Positions 34,917 through 44,745 of a stretch of 64,000 bases of DNA are shown one piece after another (position 1 is the stretch's first letter; the number at the start of each line of letters is the position of its first letter). A program made the translations under genes and the position numbers. The notes below the pieces were generated by a model, which did not search any database, was not told the DNA's origin, and worked only from the letters and a program-made list of their open reading frames with translations. The stretch comes from Thermoanaerobacterium aotearoense (GTDB taxonomy: Bacteria > Bacillota > Thermoanaerobacteria > Thermoanaerobacterales > Thermoanaerobacteraceae), in assembly GCF_009905255.1 (NCBI RefSeq), contig NZ_CP047602.1:1599501-1663500 (forward strand). Reading direction: 5' to 3'.

Positions 34917-35436
34917 ACAATTCATCGTAAGCTTTTGAATATACATCATAATCATTATCACTATAAAGGACGAATCTTACTTCTTTGATTTGACTTTTGT
35001 CAAGGTAATCAGATACAGCCCTTAAAGCAATTTTTGCAGCCCTCTCAACAGGAAATCCATAAGCACCTGTGCTTATAGACGGAAAAGCAATTGTCTTTAA
35101 ATTGTATTTGTCAGCTATTTTCAAACTCTCTATGTATGCACTGGCTAATAAGTTGTCTTCATCATTATTTCCATCTTTCCAAATTGGCCCAACTGCGTGT
35201 ATTACATAGTTTGCCTTCAGATTGCCTCCATGGGTTATTACAGCTTTTCCTGTTGGACAACCACCTTCTCTATCCCTTATTTCTTTGCATTCTTCATCTA
35301 TTACTTTCCCGCCTGCTTTATGTATAGCACCATCTACACCGCCACCGCCTAAAAGACCAGAATTGGCGGCATTTACAATTGCATCAACCTCTTGCTCTGT
35401 TATATCACCCTTAAGAAGCTTTATCTTTTCTTTCAC
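34915..35436 (-). CDS. Macrodomain protein (O-acetyl-ADP-ribose deacetylase type)
   Basis: 173 residues covering one MacroD-type domain: GDITEQEVDAIVNAANSGLLGGGGVDGAIH near 9-38 and SISTGAYGFPVERAA near 120 form the ADP-ribose pocket. Members remove ADP-ribose or deacetylate O-acetyl-ADP-ribose. Start GTG 35436 behind GAGGTGA. No ADP-ribosyltransferase or sirtuin is near. Confidence 0.92.
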   Translation of the reverse strand: MKEKIKLLKGDITEQEVDAIVNAANSGLLGGGGVDGAIHKAGGKVIDEECKEIRDREGGCPTGKAVITHGGNLKANYVIHAVGPIWKDGNNDEDNLLASAYIESLKIADKYNLKTIAFPSISTGAYGFPVERAAKIALRAVSDYLDKSQIKEVRFVLYSDNDYDVYSKAYDEL

Positions 35437-35502
35437 ATTATCACCTCGTCAATATTCACCATAAGCAAGTTTTGAAAATACAATCATAGTATACATGAAA
35501 AA

Positions 35503-36153
35503 CTACTTTATATCAAGAAGCCATTTCAGGAATTTTATTGACAAGTCCTTGTTTTTAGAATTGGATAGCACGGCAATTATTTTGTCATGGTAATCATATC
35601 CAATTTCATCTAAATAGCGATTATCTTTATCAAGATATATACCATACGTGCCTGCTTTGACATCTTTTGAAGCAGGAAGCTTTTCTGTGTCTAATCCGCT
35701 TAAATTGAGATCTTTTACACTGTCAAGATTTAAAAACGCTCCTTGATTTCCCAGTGCATAGAAATTATCCTTGTCAAGCGCTATAACATCCACTTCTTCA
35801 GCAGAAATTTTAACCATCAGTTTTTGCACAGATGTTGGGTCAAGCTGAAACTTACCGTCACTGCCTTTTGTCAACATATAAAATTCAACTAATGCTTGAT
35901 TTTTTCCCTTATCGGTACCTAAAAGTTCTTTTGTTATGGTATTCTGGAAATTCATCTCCTTGTCAAAATTTATCGATGTCCCTATCATTGAGAAGTCAAA
36001 TACGTAATTTTTGTTTGTCAAAATTGAATTGACAAATGATGCAACTATAGCTACAACGATAATCCCAGCTATTATGTGTATCTTATAATAATCCCAAATG
36101 TACTCTGCTTTTTCTTTAAATGTCATATCTTTCATCCACTTGTTTGATTTCAT
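35503..36153 (-). CDS. Hypothetical membrane-anchored protein
   Basis: Not recognised beyond a layout common in clostridia: a cytoplasmic start MTFKEKAEYIWDYYKIH, one transmembrane helix at about 27-47, then an outer domain of about 165 residues ending in a helix (FLKWLLDIK). Parts recall solute-binding proteins (DVIALDKDNFYALGNQGAFLNL). GGAGG precedes ATG 36153. It follows a GDPD gene by 19 bases, so it is probably in that operon. Confidence 0.7.
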   Translation of the reverse strand: MKSNKWMKDMTFKEKAEYIWDYYKIHIIAGIIVVAIVASFVNSILTNKNYVFDFSMIGTSINFDKEMNFQNTITKELLGTDKGKNQALVEFYMLTKGSDGKFQLDPTSVQKLMVKISAEEVDVIALDKDNFYALGNQGAFLNLDSVKDLNLSGLDTEKLPASKDVKAGTYGIYLDKDNRYLDEIGYDYHDKIIAVLSNSKNKDLSIKFLKWLLDIK

Positions 36154-36172
36154 ACCATATCCTCCTGTAAAA

Positions 36173-36907
36173 CTAATGTAGCTTTTTCTCTAAATTAATC
36201 AGCTTTGACGGATCGTTAGTGATTATTCCATCGACCCCCAATCGAATCATATTTTTCATAAGTTCTTCATCATCAACCGTCCACGGAAACAATTTAACAT
36301 TATTCGATTTGCAACCTTTTACAACCTCAGGTATTATATTCACATAAAATGGATTAAGTGAATACGCATGCATCCTACTTGCAATATGCCACGGTTCAAC
36401 AAGTCCACACTCATACAAAAGTCCAATGTTAAGCCTTGGCTCAATCTCTTTCACTGTCTTCAAGCTATAATGATTAAATGATGATATTAAAGCCAAATCT
36501 TCAAAACTATAGTCAAATATACAGTTAACCAGCTTCTCTTCTATTCCCGGATATGATATTAAGCCGCTTTTTATCTCTATGTTTACCAATACACTTTTAT
36601 CTTCCAATAACTCAAAAACCTCTGCCAAAGTAGGTATTTTCTCACTTGCATAATTTCTGCCAAATTTTATTCCTGCGTTTAACCTTTTAAGCTCCTTTAA
36701 CGTATAGTCTTTAACATATCCTATTCCATCAGTTGTCCTATCCACTCGTTCATCATGTATTACAACAAGATACCCATCTTTGCTAAGCTGTACATCTAAT
36801 TCTATTCCATCCGAACCTAATTCAACAGCTCTCTTAAATGACGACAGCGTATTTTCCGGAGCGTTTTTAGAATCACCGCGGTGTGCTATGACAAGCGTCT
36901 TTGACAT
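36173..36907 (-). CDS. Glycerophosphodiester phosphodiesterase
   Basis: Splits glycerophosphodiesters to glycerol-3-phosphate and an alcohol. 244 residues, TIM barrel, with HRGDSKNAPENTLSSFKRA near 9-27, ELDVQLSKDG and VIHDERVDRTTDGIG. No signal peptide, so it is the cytoplasmic UgpQ type. ATG 36907 is preferred to the longer frame because GGTGGGG sits before it. Starts 11 bases after the radical SAM gene. Confidence 0.93.
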   Translation of the reverse strand: MSKTLVIAHRGDSKNAPENTLSSFKRAVELGSDGIELDVQLSKDGYLVVIHDERVDRTTDGIGYVKDYTLKELKRLNAGIKFGRNYASEKIPTLAEVFELLEDKSVLVNIEIKSGLISYPGIEEKLVNCIFDYSFEDLALISSFNHYSLKTVKEIEPRLNIGLLYECGLVEPWHIASRMHAYSLNPFYVNIIPEVVKGCKSNNVKLFPWTVDDEELMKNMIRLGVDGIITNDPSKLINLEKKLH

Positions 36908-36918
36908 ACTACCCCACC

Positions 36919-38595
36919 TTAAACATTTATTTTTACACAATATGTTTTATTATCACAGTGGAGAAAGGCCATATACACATTTCCTTCCTCCATGTTTAAA
37001 ACATCATGCCTAAAAAAGCCTATAGACAGATTTCTATTTTTTTCAGAATTAGACATACCAACTGCTGACGGCAGATTGCACTTTAACCATTCATCATCTC
37101 GCAACAATGATTTTACTTCATCTGGTATTTTTTTATCCTCTTTAAGACAGTCAGGATATGCCTTATTGTTAGTAAAGTACATGTAATCATATCTTAAGCA
37201 GTCCTTAAAATACTCAACATCTATGCCTTCCAAAGAGGCAAATCTATAAATAATATCAAACAAATCATTCAGGGAATGCTTTTTGCCATAAAAGCCGTTC
37301 TTTACCCAAAAGTAATTTAGGCGTTTATACAGCTTAAACGGCTCTTTAAAAAAATCAAGCAAAAATCTTAATGACATTTTAAATTTCCCAGAGTTGTAAT
37401 ACTTATCTACTAAAAAAGCAATGTTTTTAAGCTCATGCAGCTCCATATAAGATATTGTATTTGTCATTAAAACTTCGTACGGAGGATCACTTCTATATCT
37501 TATGCCGTAAATATCTTTGTTTTTTCTAAGGCTACTTCCTTTTAAAAGCTTTAAAAAGCCTAATTGAATTTCATCAGGATTTAGCTCATATACATCATTA
37601 AAAGATTTCACAATCGAATTAAAATCGTCGCCAGGCAATCCTGCAATTAGATCTACATGCACCTTTACACCCGCATTTATGATAAGCTTTATGCCTTTTA
37701 ACGCACTGCTGACGTCCGGATTTCTCGATACATTCTTTAAAGTTTCCTTATTAGTCGTCTGTATACCTACTTCAAATTGAACTTTATCTTCTATACCTTT
37801 TAAGCTATCTATAAACTCTTGATTGACTAACTCAGGATTAACTTCACAGTGAAATACTGTATCGCACCTCAACTCTCTTATTATGTCCAATATTTCTACC
37901 GCTCTTTTTATGTTGCTGTCAAAAGATCTGTCAATAAGCTTTACAATTTTTGCACCCATGCTTGTCAGTTTCTCTAAATCATCTCTCACTTTTTCAATGC
38001 TGGCATACCTCAACTTATTATCAAGAGATGATAAGCAATAAGAACATCTAAAAGGACACCCTCTGGATGTCTCATAATACACAAGCTTATTGGAAATATC
38101 TTCACCATCATAAGGAAATGGAATATCATCCAAGCAAACATAATCAGTGTTCTCTCTCGATATTACTTTTCCATCATTCATATAACTTATGCCATTTAAG
38201 TCACACACGTTTTCGCCATTATGGATTCTTTGTAAAAGATTTTTAAAAGTTGCTTCTCCTTCACCTAATACAATAAAATCTGCAACACCAATTTTCAGTA
38301 AATCATCGGAATCATAAGATACTTCAGGTCCTCCAAGAACTATTAAGACATCTTTATTGATCTTTTTTATGTATTCACAAAGCTTCAACACTTTATCTAT
38401 ATTCCATATATAGCACGAAAACCCTATAAGGTTAGGCCTTTTGTTCAGAATCTCATGCAGAATCAAATCCAAATCATCATTTATGGTCATTTCCAAAAGC
38501 TCAATGTCCATAGGTCTACAATACAGCTTAATATTTCTTATGGCCAAATTTGTATGGTAATATTTAGCATTCAATGCTACCAGCAGTGTCTTCAT
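36919..38595 (-). CDS. B12-binding radical SAM protein with DUF4080-like C-terminus
   Basis: About 558 residues. N-terminal cobalamin-binding-like Rossmann domain (1-140, VLGGPEVSYDSDDLL), a radical SAM core with Cx3Cx2C in RGCPFRCSYC near 185, and a C-terminal helical extension past 380. The family's reactions are largely unknown; related proteins methylate or rearrange tRNA and small molecules. ATG 38595 follows GGAAGGTG. It is followed by GDPD and a membrane protein. Confidence 0.88.
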   Translation of the reverse strand: MKTLLVALNAKYYHTNLAIRNIKLYCRPMDIELLEMTINDDLDLILHEILNKRPNLIGFSCYIWNIDKVLKLCEYIKKINKDVLIVLGGPEVSYDSDDLLKIGVADFIVLGEGEATFKNLLQRIHNGENVCDLNGISYMNDGKVISRENTDYVCLDDIPFPYDGEDISNKLVYYETSRGCPFRCSYCLSSLDNKLRYASIEKVRDDLEKLTSMGAKIVKLIDRSFDSNIKRAVEILDIIRELRCDTVFHCEVNPELVNQEFIDSLKGIEDKVQFEVGIQTTNKETLKNVSRNPDVSSALKGIKLIINAGVKVHVDLIAGLPGDDFNSIVKSFNDVYELNPDEIQLGFLKLLKGSSLRKNKDIYGIRYRSDPPYEVLMTNTISYMELHELKNIAFLVDKYYNSGKFKMSLRFLLDFFKEPFKLYKRLNYFWVKNGFYGKKHSLNDLFDIIYRFASLEGIDVEYFKDCLRYDYMYFTNNKAYPDCLKEDKKIPDEVKSLLRDDEWLKCNLPSAVGMSNSEKNRNLSIGFFRHDVLNMEEGNVYMAFLHCDNKTYCVKINV

Positions 38596-38730
38596 TATTG
38601 CACCTTCCAATGATAAATCTATCTTAATTATAGCACATACATGTCAAAATAAAGTAAAATAATTTTAAATCCATCTTTGCATATAATATAATATATTCGT
38701 AGTAATAATCTATAGAAAGAGGTGATTAGT

Positions 38731-39957
38731 TTGTACGTAAAGTTTAATAAAATATGGTTTCTGCTGACATTTATCGCATTGTTGTTTTCATCCTTGTACA
38801 TATATTATACATTGACACCTAATATCGTATCTCAAGACGTATATAAATTTTTTTCACACTATACAGTAGAAAAATCTATTCCATATCATAAAGAAAATAG
38901 ATTATTGTATATTTCTTCTTTTTTAATTCAATTAGTTTTTTTGCTTTGGTTTGTTTTTGGCGGATTCTCAATCAAATTGTCAAAAATATGTGAAAGAATA
39001 AGTGGAAAACATTATTATCTCAGTGTATTTATATTCTTTCTGTTTTTGTGGATAATTTTAAAAGTGTTATCGCTTCCATTTAGTTTTTATTCATATAGGC
39101 TACAGGTAAAATGGGGATTCTCAGTGCAAACAATTCAGTCATGGTTGATAGATTACATCAAAAACTCTCTAATAGACATTGTTCTATCTAGTATCGGAAT
39201 TGTTTTGTTATTGTTCGCTATAAATAAATTCCAAAAAACGTGGTGGATATATGCATCTGTATTTCTTACTGCAATGCTATTTTTGCAAAATTTTATTTGG
39301 CCGTCCTTCATTGCTCCTATGTTCAACAAATTTACACCTGTTACTGATCCAGCAATTCTCAGCATGGTAAACGACATATCAAAAAACGCAGGAATAAAAA
39401 TTGATAGAGTTGAAGAAATGGATGCCAGCAAGCGAACAACACTTGCAAATGCGTATTTTTATGGTTTTGGCAGTACAAGTAAAATAGTCCTTTACGATAC
39501 ACTTCTAAAAAAATATCCGCCCGATGAAATAAAAGCTGTAATTGCACATGAAGCTGCCCATTGGAAAGAAAATCACGTTTTAAAAAGCATAATAATTGGT
39601 TCATTAGGAATATTTATAATTTTCCTCGCCTTTAATGTTCTTTTGAAGGCAAGTATAGTCGAAATGCAAAGCCTTAGATATAGACCTTATATAATCTCAG
39701 TATTTTATCTTTTTATGCTGCTTGTTAATTTCGATATAAATCCGATTCAGAACTTCATATCAAGACAAATGGAAAGGCAAGCTGATTTGCTTTCTGTCCA
39801 ATACCTCCATGATAAAAATGTAGTAATCAAATTGCAGGTAGATTTAGCAGAAAGAAGCTTATCCGACGTAGAACCTCCAAAATTCATAGAGTGGTTTTCT
39901 TATACGCATCCAAGTGCCATGAATAGAATTAGAGCCGTTGAAAAGTCTAAGATATAA
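38731..39957 (+). CDS. M48-family membrane metalloprotease (Ste24-like)
   Basis: 408 residues with N-terminal membrane helices (about 4-24, 70-90, 100-125, 150-165, 175-200), then the zinc motif in VIAHEAAHWKENH near 273-285, two further helices, and a downstream MERQADLLSVQYL glutamate. Resembles CAAX-prenyl protease 1 relatives involved in membrane-protein quality control. TTG 38731 is six bases after GAGGTG; GTG 38722 lies inside that site. Its start is divergent from the radical SAM gene. Confidence 0.9.
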   Translation: MYVKFNKIWFLLTFIALLFSSLYIYYTLTPNIVSQDVYKFFSHYTVEKSIPYHKENRLLYISSFLIQLVFLLWFVFGGFSIKLSKICERISGKHYYLSVFIFFLFLWIILKVLSLPFSFYSYRLQVKWGFSVQTIQSWLIDYIKNSLIDIVLSSIGIVLLLFAINKFQKTWWIYASVFLTAMLFLQNFIWPSFIAPMFNKFTPVTDPAILSMVNDISKNAGIKIDRVEEMDASKRTTLANAYFYGFGSTSKIVLYDTLLKKYPPDEIKAVIAHEAAHWKENHVLKSIIIGSLGIFIIFLAFNVLLKASIVEMQSLRYRPYIISVFYLFMLLVNFDINPIQNFISRQMERQADLLSVQYLHDKNVVIKLQVDLAERSLSDVEPPKFIEWFSYTHPSAMNRIRAVEKSKI

Positions 39958-39985
39958 AAACAAATTGCAAATTTTACTAACAAAA

Positions 39986-40010
39986 TAACCACTTCCTTTC
40001 GAAGTGGTTA
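39986..40010. terminator. Terminator behind tRNA-Pro and the M48 gene
   Basis: Perfect 10-bp stem TAACCACTTC / GAAGTGGTTA with loop CTTTC. On the minus strand it is followed by TTTTGTT, so it best serves the tRNA transcript. Confidence 0.65.
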
Positions 40011-40100
40011 AGTAACTCTAAATATGTTTTTGGGTTTAATGTTGACTACTATATTTTTTACTCTGTGGATAACCTCTAAAACCCTTGATATTACTTTAAA

Positions 40101-40176
40101 TGGTCTGAGTGACTGGATTTGAACCAGCGACCTCCAGAACCCCATTCTGGCGCGCTACCAACTGCGCCACACCCAG
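40101..40176 (-). tRNA. tRNA-Pro (anticodon GGG)
   Basis: 76 bases on the minus strand. Acceptor CTGGGTG pairs with CACTCAG (one G-U), discriminator A, CCA encoded. The D-arm is GCGC-AGTTGGTA-GCGC, the anticodon arm CCAGA-ATGGGGT-TCTGG with anticodon GGG and G37 as usual for proline, and the T-arm GCTGG-TTCAAAT-CCAGT. It reads CCC and CCU codons. Confidence 0.95.
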
Positions 40177-40223
40177 ACATCTTACAATAGTATTATAAAA
40201 CGTAATGTTTAAAAAATCAAGTG

Positions 40224-41702
40224 TCATAATATGATGCAGATTATACCGCCACCGCCGTCATTGACGATTCGTTCAAGTGTATCCCTTAGCCTCATGCTTA
40301 CATTGTCTGGAATCTTGCCAAGCTTGTTTTGCATCCCTTCTTTTACAAGATCGCTTAGCGATTTTCCAAATATATTTGACTCCCAGATTTTATCCGGATC
40401 ATTTTCAAACTGCTCTGTAATGTATTTGACAAAATCTTCACTTTGCTTTTCTGTGCCGACGATTGGCGACACTTCAGTTGTAACATCCGTTCTAAATATG
40501 TGAAGGGAAGGTGCAGATGCTTTAAGCCTTACAGCGAAGCTGCCACCTTGTCTAACTATTTCTGGCTTCTCAAATTCCATATTATCTATGCTGGCAGGAA
40601 CAACACCCACGCCTTTTTTCTTGGCATCTTCAATGGCATCTTTTAATTTGTCGTACTCAGCTTTCGCGTATGATAATTCCTTCATCATTTTCATAAGATC
40701 TCTATCACCACGTATTTCAAGACCACATTCATCGCTTAATATTTTAAAGAAAAGACCTTCCTTCGTCTTTGCTTCTATGTCTGCGACACCTTCACCTGGG
40801 TCTATCTTTTTAATCACTACATCGCCCATGTGCTCATTGGACTTTATGGCATCAACTGTCTTTTTTATGTCCCTCAATCTAAACAGCTCATCTATACTTT
40901 GTTTGACTGTACTCATTATGCTCTGTTTTAACCAATGTTCATTTTCAAGTACATCTACCCACCTTGGCAGATCAATATTAAGCTCTGTAATTGGAAATTC
41001 ATAAAGCACTTTTTCAAGTATATTTTTGATATCAGCCATGCTCATCTTAAGCACATTGACTACAACTACAGGCACATCGTACTTCATTTCCATTTCTTTG
41101 CCTAATTTAATTGTATCGGCGTCATCTGGATGTGTAGAATTCAGTAATATTATAAATGGTTTATGTATTTCTTTTAATTCCTTTATAACTCTTTCTTCTG
41201 GTTCTACGTAATTATCTCTTGGTATCTCTGTAATGCTTCCATCGGTGGTCACAACCAATCCGATTGTTGAATGGTCATTTATTACCTTTTTAGTCCCTAT
41301 TTCAGCGGCTTCTTCAAACGGAATTTCGTAATCATACCATGGTGTAGTGACCATTCTTGGTTTATCGCCTTCTAAATATCCCATCGCACCTTTAACCATG
41401 TACCCGACACAATCTACTAATCTTACACTGAAACTGGTATTTTCATTTAGTGAAATCTCCACTGCTTTCTCTGGCACAAATTTAGGCTCCGTAGTCATTA
41501 TTGTCTTGCCTGCCGCGCTCTGAGGCAACTCATCTTGAACTCTCTCTTTAAGGTTCAAATTGTCGATATTTGGCAATACCAATATATCCATAAATCTTTT
41601 TATAAATGTTGATTTCCCAGTACGAACAGGACCTACGACGCCTATATATATATCGCCTTCTGTTCTTTCTGCTATATCCTTATAAATATCGTAATTTTCC
41701 AC
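40224..41702 (-). CDS. spoIVA: Stage IV sporulation protein A (coat morphogenetic ATPase)
   Basis: 492 residues. Forms the basement layer of the spore coat on the forespore. Walker A GPVRTGKSTF at 24-33, Walker B-like LVDCVGY near 97, a middle domain, and a C-terminal segment ending NDGGGGIICIIL that binds the forespore surface. GTG 41702 follows AAGGAGGG. Made in the mother cell under sigma-E in known species; a promoter was not resolved. Confidence 0.97.
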   Translation of the reverse strand: MENYDIYKDIAERTEGDIYIGVVGPVRTGKSTFIKRFMDILVLPNIDNLNLKERVQDELPQSAAGKTIMTTEPKFVPEKAVEISLNENTSFSVRLVDCVGYMVKGAMGYLEGDKPRMVTTPWYDYEIPFEEAAEIGTKKVINDHSTIGLVVTTDGSITEIPRDNYVEPEERVIKELKEIHKPFIILLNSTHPDDADTIKLGKEMEMKYDVPVVVVNVLKMSMADIKNILEKVLYEFPITELNIDLPRWVDVLENEHWLKQSIMSTVKQSIDELFRLRDIKKTVDAIKSNEHMGDVVIKKIDPGEGVADIEAKTKEGLFFKILSDECGLEIRGDRDLMKMMKELSYAKAEYDKLKDAIEDAKKKGVGVVPASIDNMEFEKPEIVRQGGSFAVRLKASAPSLHIFRTDVTTEVSPIVGTEKQSEDFVKYITEQFENDPDKIWESNIFGKSLSDLVKEGMQNKLGKIPDNVSMRLRDTLERIVNDGGGGIICIIL

Positions 41703-41802
41703 ATCATTTCCCTCCTTCTTATAGATAAATATAGTTTTTATACTTTAACACTACATATATATGAGGGAAATAGACAATTATGAATAAAAAAGAGGACACA
41801 AT

Positions 41803-42795
41803 TTATATGCCCTCCATCTCATGCTTTTTGTTGCGAGTCATCAATGAATATACAGCTTCCCTTGGATTTTTGCCTTCAAATAATATCGAATAAATTTCAT
41901 TAGTTATTGGCATCTCAATTCCATGAATTTTAGAAAGTTCATAAGCTGATTTAGTCGTATTAACACCCTCTACCACCATTCCGATTTCTCTTAATGCTTC
42001 GTCTAACGATTTTCCTTGCCCTATTTTTATGCCAGCCCTTCTGTTGCGTGAATACATGCTTGTGCATGTTACAATAAGATCCCCCATACCTGTCAAGCCC
42101 AAAAAAGTAAGTGGATCTGACCCTAATGCAACACCTAAACGAGTAATTTCGGCAAGTCCTCGCGTCATAAGAGCAGCTTTAGTATTATCTCCAAAGCCAA
42201 GCCCGTCTGATATGCCAGCACCTAATGCAATGATATTTTTAAGAGAGCCGCCTAATTCAACGCCTATCAAGTCTTTATTTATATACAATCTGAAATTTTC
42301 ATCCATCATTACATCTTGCACATATTCACATGCGTTTATATCGTTTGATGAAATAACACATGCTGTAGGTATGTGCCTACAGACTTCTTCGGCATGACTT
42401 GGTCCAGAAAGCACTACAACTGGATTATCTACTATCTCTTTTATAACCTGGGACATCCTTTTTAAGCTGGAAGTTTCAAGACCTTTTGCTAAATTTACAA
42501 TTATTGCCGATTTATCAACGATCCCTTTCATCATCTCTACCGTACATCTTACTGCGTGGGATGGAACTGCTAAAACTATTATTTTTTTGTCTTTTATCGC
42601 ATAATATATATCAGTAGTTATATCAATGCTTTTCGGCAATTTTGCATCAAGGTACCTTCTATTATAGCCTGTTTTTTTGATTTCCTCCACCTGGTTTTGA
42701 TCCCTCGTCCACATGCAAACATTGTGGTTCATAGAATCCAAATGAATCGCCATTGCTGTTCCCCAACTGCCTGCGCCTAATATTGCAACGTCCAT
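41803..42795 (-). CDS. gpsA: Glycerol-3-phosphate dehydrogenase [NAD(P)+]
   Basis: Reduces dihydroxyacetone phosphate to glycerol-3-phosphate for phospholipids. 330 residues: [10 protein letters not shown] at 7-16, catalytic lysine region [22 protein letters not shown] near 185, and [10 protein letters not shown] near 216. It starts 13 bases after plsY, the next enzyme. Confidence 0.96.
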   Translation of the reverse strand: MDVAILGAGSWGTAMAIHLDSMNHNVCMWTRDQNQVEEIKKTGYNRRYLDAKLPKSIDITTDIYYAIKDKKIIVLAVPSHAVRCTVEMMKGIVDKSAIIVNLAKGLETSSLKRMSQVIKEIVDNPVVVLSGPSHAEEVCRHIPTACVISSNDINACEYVQDVMMDENFRLYINKDLIGVELGGSLKNIIALGAGISDGLGFGDNTKAALMTRGLAEITRLGVALGSDPLTFLGLTGMGDLIVTCTSMYSRNRRAGIKIGQGKSLDEALREIGMVVEGVNTTKSAYELSKIHGIEMPITNEIYSILFEGKNPREAVYSLMTRNKKHEMEGI

Positions 42796-42808
42796 TTGTA
42801 ATCCCTCT

Positions 42809-43405
42809 TTACTTTATATTTGTTTTTTGCCCAAATTTCGATTCGGTTCCATTGAGTAATCGTTTTATATTTGCTCTATGCTGAAATACAACCATTGCTG
42901 TAAGTAGTATTGCAAATATCAACATATTAAGCGAACTATAGTAAATAATATTAAAAATGAGAAACGTAAATGCTCCAATTATGGAACCAAGCGAAACATA
43001 CTTGCTGATAGAGATAACAGCAATCCCTATTATAAGCGACAAAACCGCAATGACAGGACTTATGGTCATAATAGCTCCAAAGCTTGTAGCTACCCCCTTA
43101 CCACCTTTAAATCCCAAGAAAACAGGCCAATTGTGGCCGACTACTACTGCGATCCCTCCAACATATCCACCTATATTTCCGGCAATCAGTCTACCAAGAA
43201 GTACAGCTAAAACTCCTTTTAATACATCAGATAAAAACACAAAAAAAGCAACTTTAAATCCCAGAACCCTCATGACATTTGTAGCGCCAGCATTTCCACT
43301 GCCGTACTTTCTTATATCGGTTTTTTTGATAAAATTAGTAAAAAAATAAGCACTGTTAAATGACCCAATTAAGTAGGCAAGTATAGCGGCTAATGCTATC
43401 TTCAC
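42809..43405 (-). CDS. plsY: Glycerol-3-phosphate acyltransferase PlsY
   Basis: Five-helix membrane enzyme that transfers acyl groups from acyl phosphate to glycerol-3-phosphate. 198 residues from GTG 43405: [11 protein letters not shown] near 10, [12 protein letters not shown] near 32, and [21 protein letters not shown] near 92. The ATG at 43432 lies before the AAAGGAGGTG site and would overlap der. Lipid pair with gpsA. Confidence 0.95.
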   Translation of the reverse strand: MKIALAAILAYLIGSFNSAYFFTNFIKKTDIRKYGSGNAGATNVMRVLGFKVAFFVFLSDVLKGVLAVLLGRLIAGNIGGYVGGIAVVVGHNWPVFLGFKGGKGVATSFGAIMTISPVIAVLSLIIGIAVISISKYVSLGSIIGAFTFLIFNIIYYSSLNMLIFAILLTAMVVFQHRANIKRLLNGTESKFGQKTNIK

Positions 43406-43421
43406 CGTTGATTCACCTCCT

Positions 43422-44741
43422 TTACTTTTCACCTTTTCTTCTAACTTCGATTTTCAATGGCACGCCTTCAAATCCAAAATTATCTCTGATTGTATTCTCT
43501 ATAAACCTCACATATGAGAAATGCATTATCTCTGGATCATTTACAAACACCGCAAATGATGGTGGCTTTATGCCAAATTGCGTCACGTAGTATACTTTTA
43601 ATACGCGGCCTTTTTCTGCAGGTGGCGGATTTATAAGCAACGCTTCGCTTATCACATTGTTTAACGTACCAGTAGAAATCCTCTTATTGTATTCTTCCCA
43701 CACGCTATTTATTAGTTCAAAAAGCTTATTCAATCTTTGACCGGTTTTGGCCGATATAAACGTTATTGGCGCAAAGCTCATAAAAGAAAATTTCTCCCTT
43801 ATAAGCTTCGTATATTCATTTACGGTGCTATTGTCTTTTTCAATAAGATCCCATTTGTTCACCGCAATTATCATTGCTTTATTCTGCTCAAATGCATAAC
43901 CGGCAATTTTTGTATCTTGCTCAGTAGGACCTTCAGTAGCATCTATTACAAGAATACATATGTCAGATCTATCAATTGCAGCTAAAGCCCTCAAAACGCT
44001 ATATCTTTCAATCTTATCTTCTATTCTTCCTTTTTTTCTCATGCCTGCCGTATCGATTATGACGTATTTTTTATCATCTTTTTCAAAGTACGTGTCAAGA
44101 GCGTCTCTTGTAGTGCCAGGTATGTCGCTAACTATAGCTCTTTCCTCACCTAATATCTTATTGACAAGAGAAGACTTGCCTACATTTGGCTTTCCTATAA
44201 AACATATTTTAATAGTTTCTTCATCGTACTCGTCTATATGATCAGGTATATTTTCAATGACTTCATCCAGCAAATCTCCTATGCCTAATCCATTAGATGC
44301 TGATATTGCTATTGGTTCTCCAAATCCAAGCCGCATCGAATCATAATAGCTAATAGGCATTTCCTTAAAATTATCAACTTTGTTTAATACAAGCAAAACT
44401 TTTTTCCGAGATTTCCTCAGCATATTTGCTATGTCCTCATCAACAGGACTTACGCCTTCTTTTCCATCAATTACAAATAAAATCAAATCAACCGTTTTTA
44501 AAGCAGCTTCAACTTGCATTTTTATTTTCGAAAAAAACTCATCTTCCGAATCTGGCTCAAGTCCTCCTGTGTCAACCAATATGAACCTCTTATCCATCCA
44601 TTCCGTTTCATAGTAAATCCTATCCCTTGTTACACCAGGTTGATCTTCAACTATTGAAATGCGTTGTCCAGTTATCTTATTAAAAAGCGTTGACTTTCCT
44701 ACATTTGGTCTTCCTACAATTCCTACCATAGGATATGCCAT
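43422..44741 (-). CDS. der: GTPase Der (EngA), 50S assembly
   Basis: About 439 residues with two tandem GTPase domains, [12 protein letters not shown] near 9 and [12 protein letters not shown] near 182, each with DxxG (DTGG, DTAG) and NKxD (LNKVD, VNKWD), then a KH-like domain from about 350. Aids large-subunit maturation. Start ATG 44741 or the adjacent ATG 44744 behind GGAAGGTG. Overlaps neither end of its neighbours significantly. Confidence 0.96.
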   Translation of the reverse strand: MAYPMVGIVGRPNVGKSTLFNKITGQRISIVEDQPGVTRDRIYYETEWMDKRFILVDTGGLEPDSEDEFFSKIKMQVEAALKTVDLILFVIDGKEGVSPVDEDIANMLRKSRKKVLLVLNKVDNFKEMPISYYDSMRLGFGEPIAISASNGLGIGDLLDEVIENIPDHIDEYDEETIKICFIGKPNVGKSSLVNKILGEERAIVSDIPGTTRDALDTYFEKDDKKYVIIDTAGMRKKGRIEDKIERYSVLRALAAIDRSDICILVIDATEGPTEQDTKIAGYAFEQNKAMIIAVNKWDLIEKDNSTVNEYTKLIREKFSFMSFAPITFISAKTGQRLNKLFELINSVWEEYNKRISTGTLNNVISEALLINPPPAEKGRVLKVYYVTQFGIKPPSFAVFVNDPEIMHFSYVRFIENTIRDNFGFEGVPLKIEVRRKGEK

Positions 44742-44745
44742 CATA

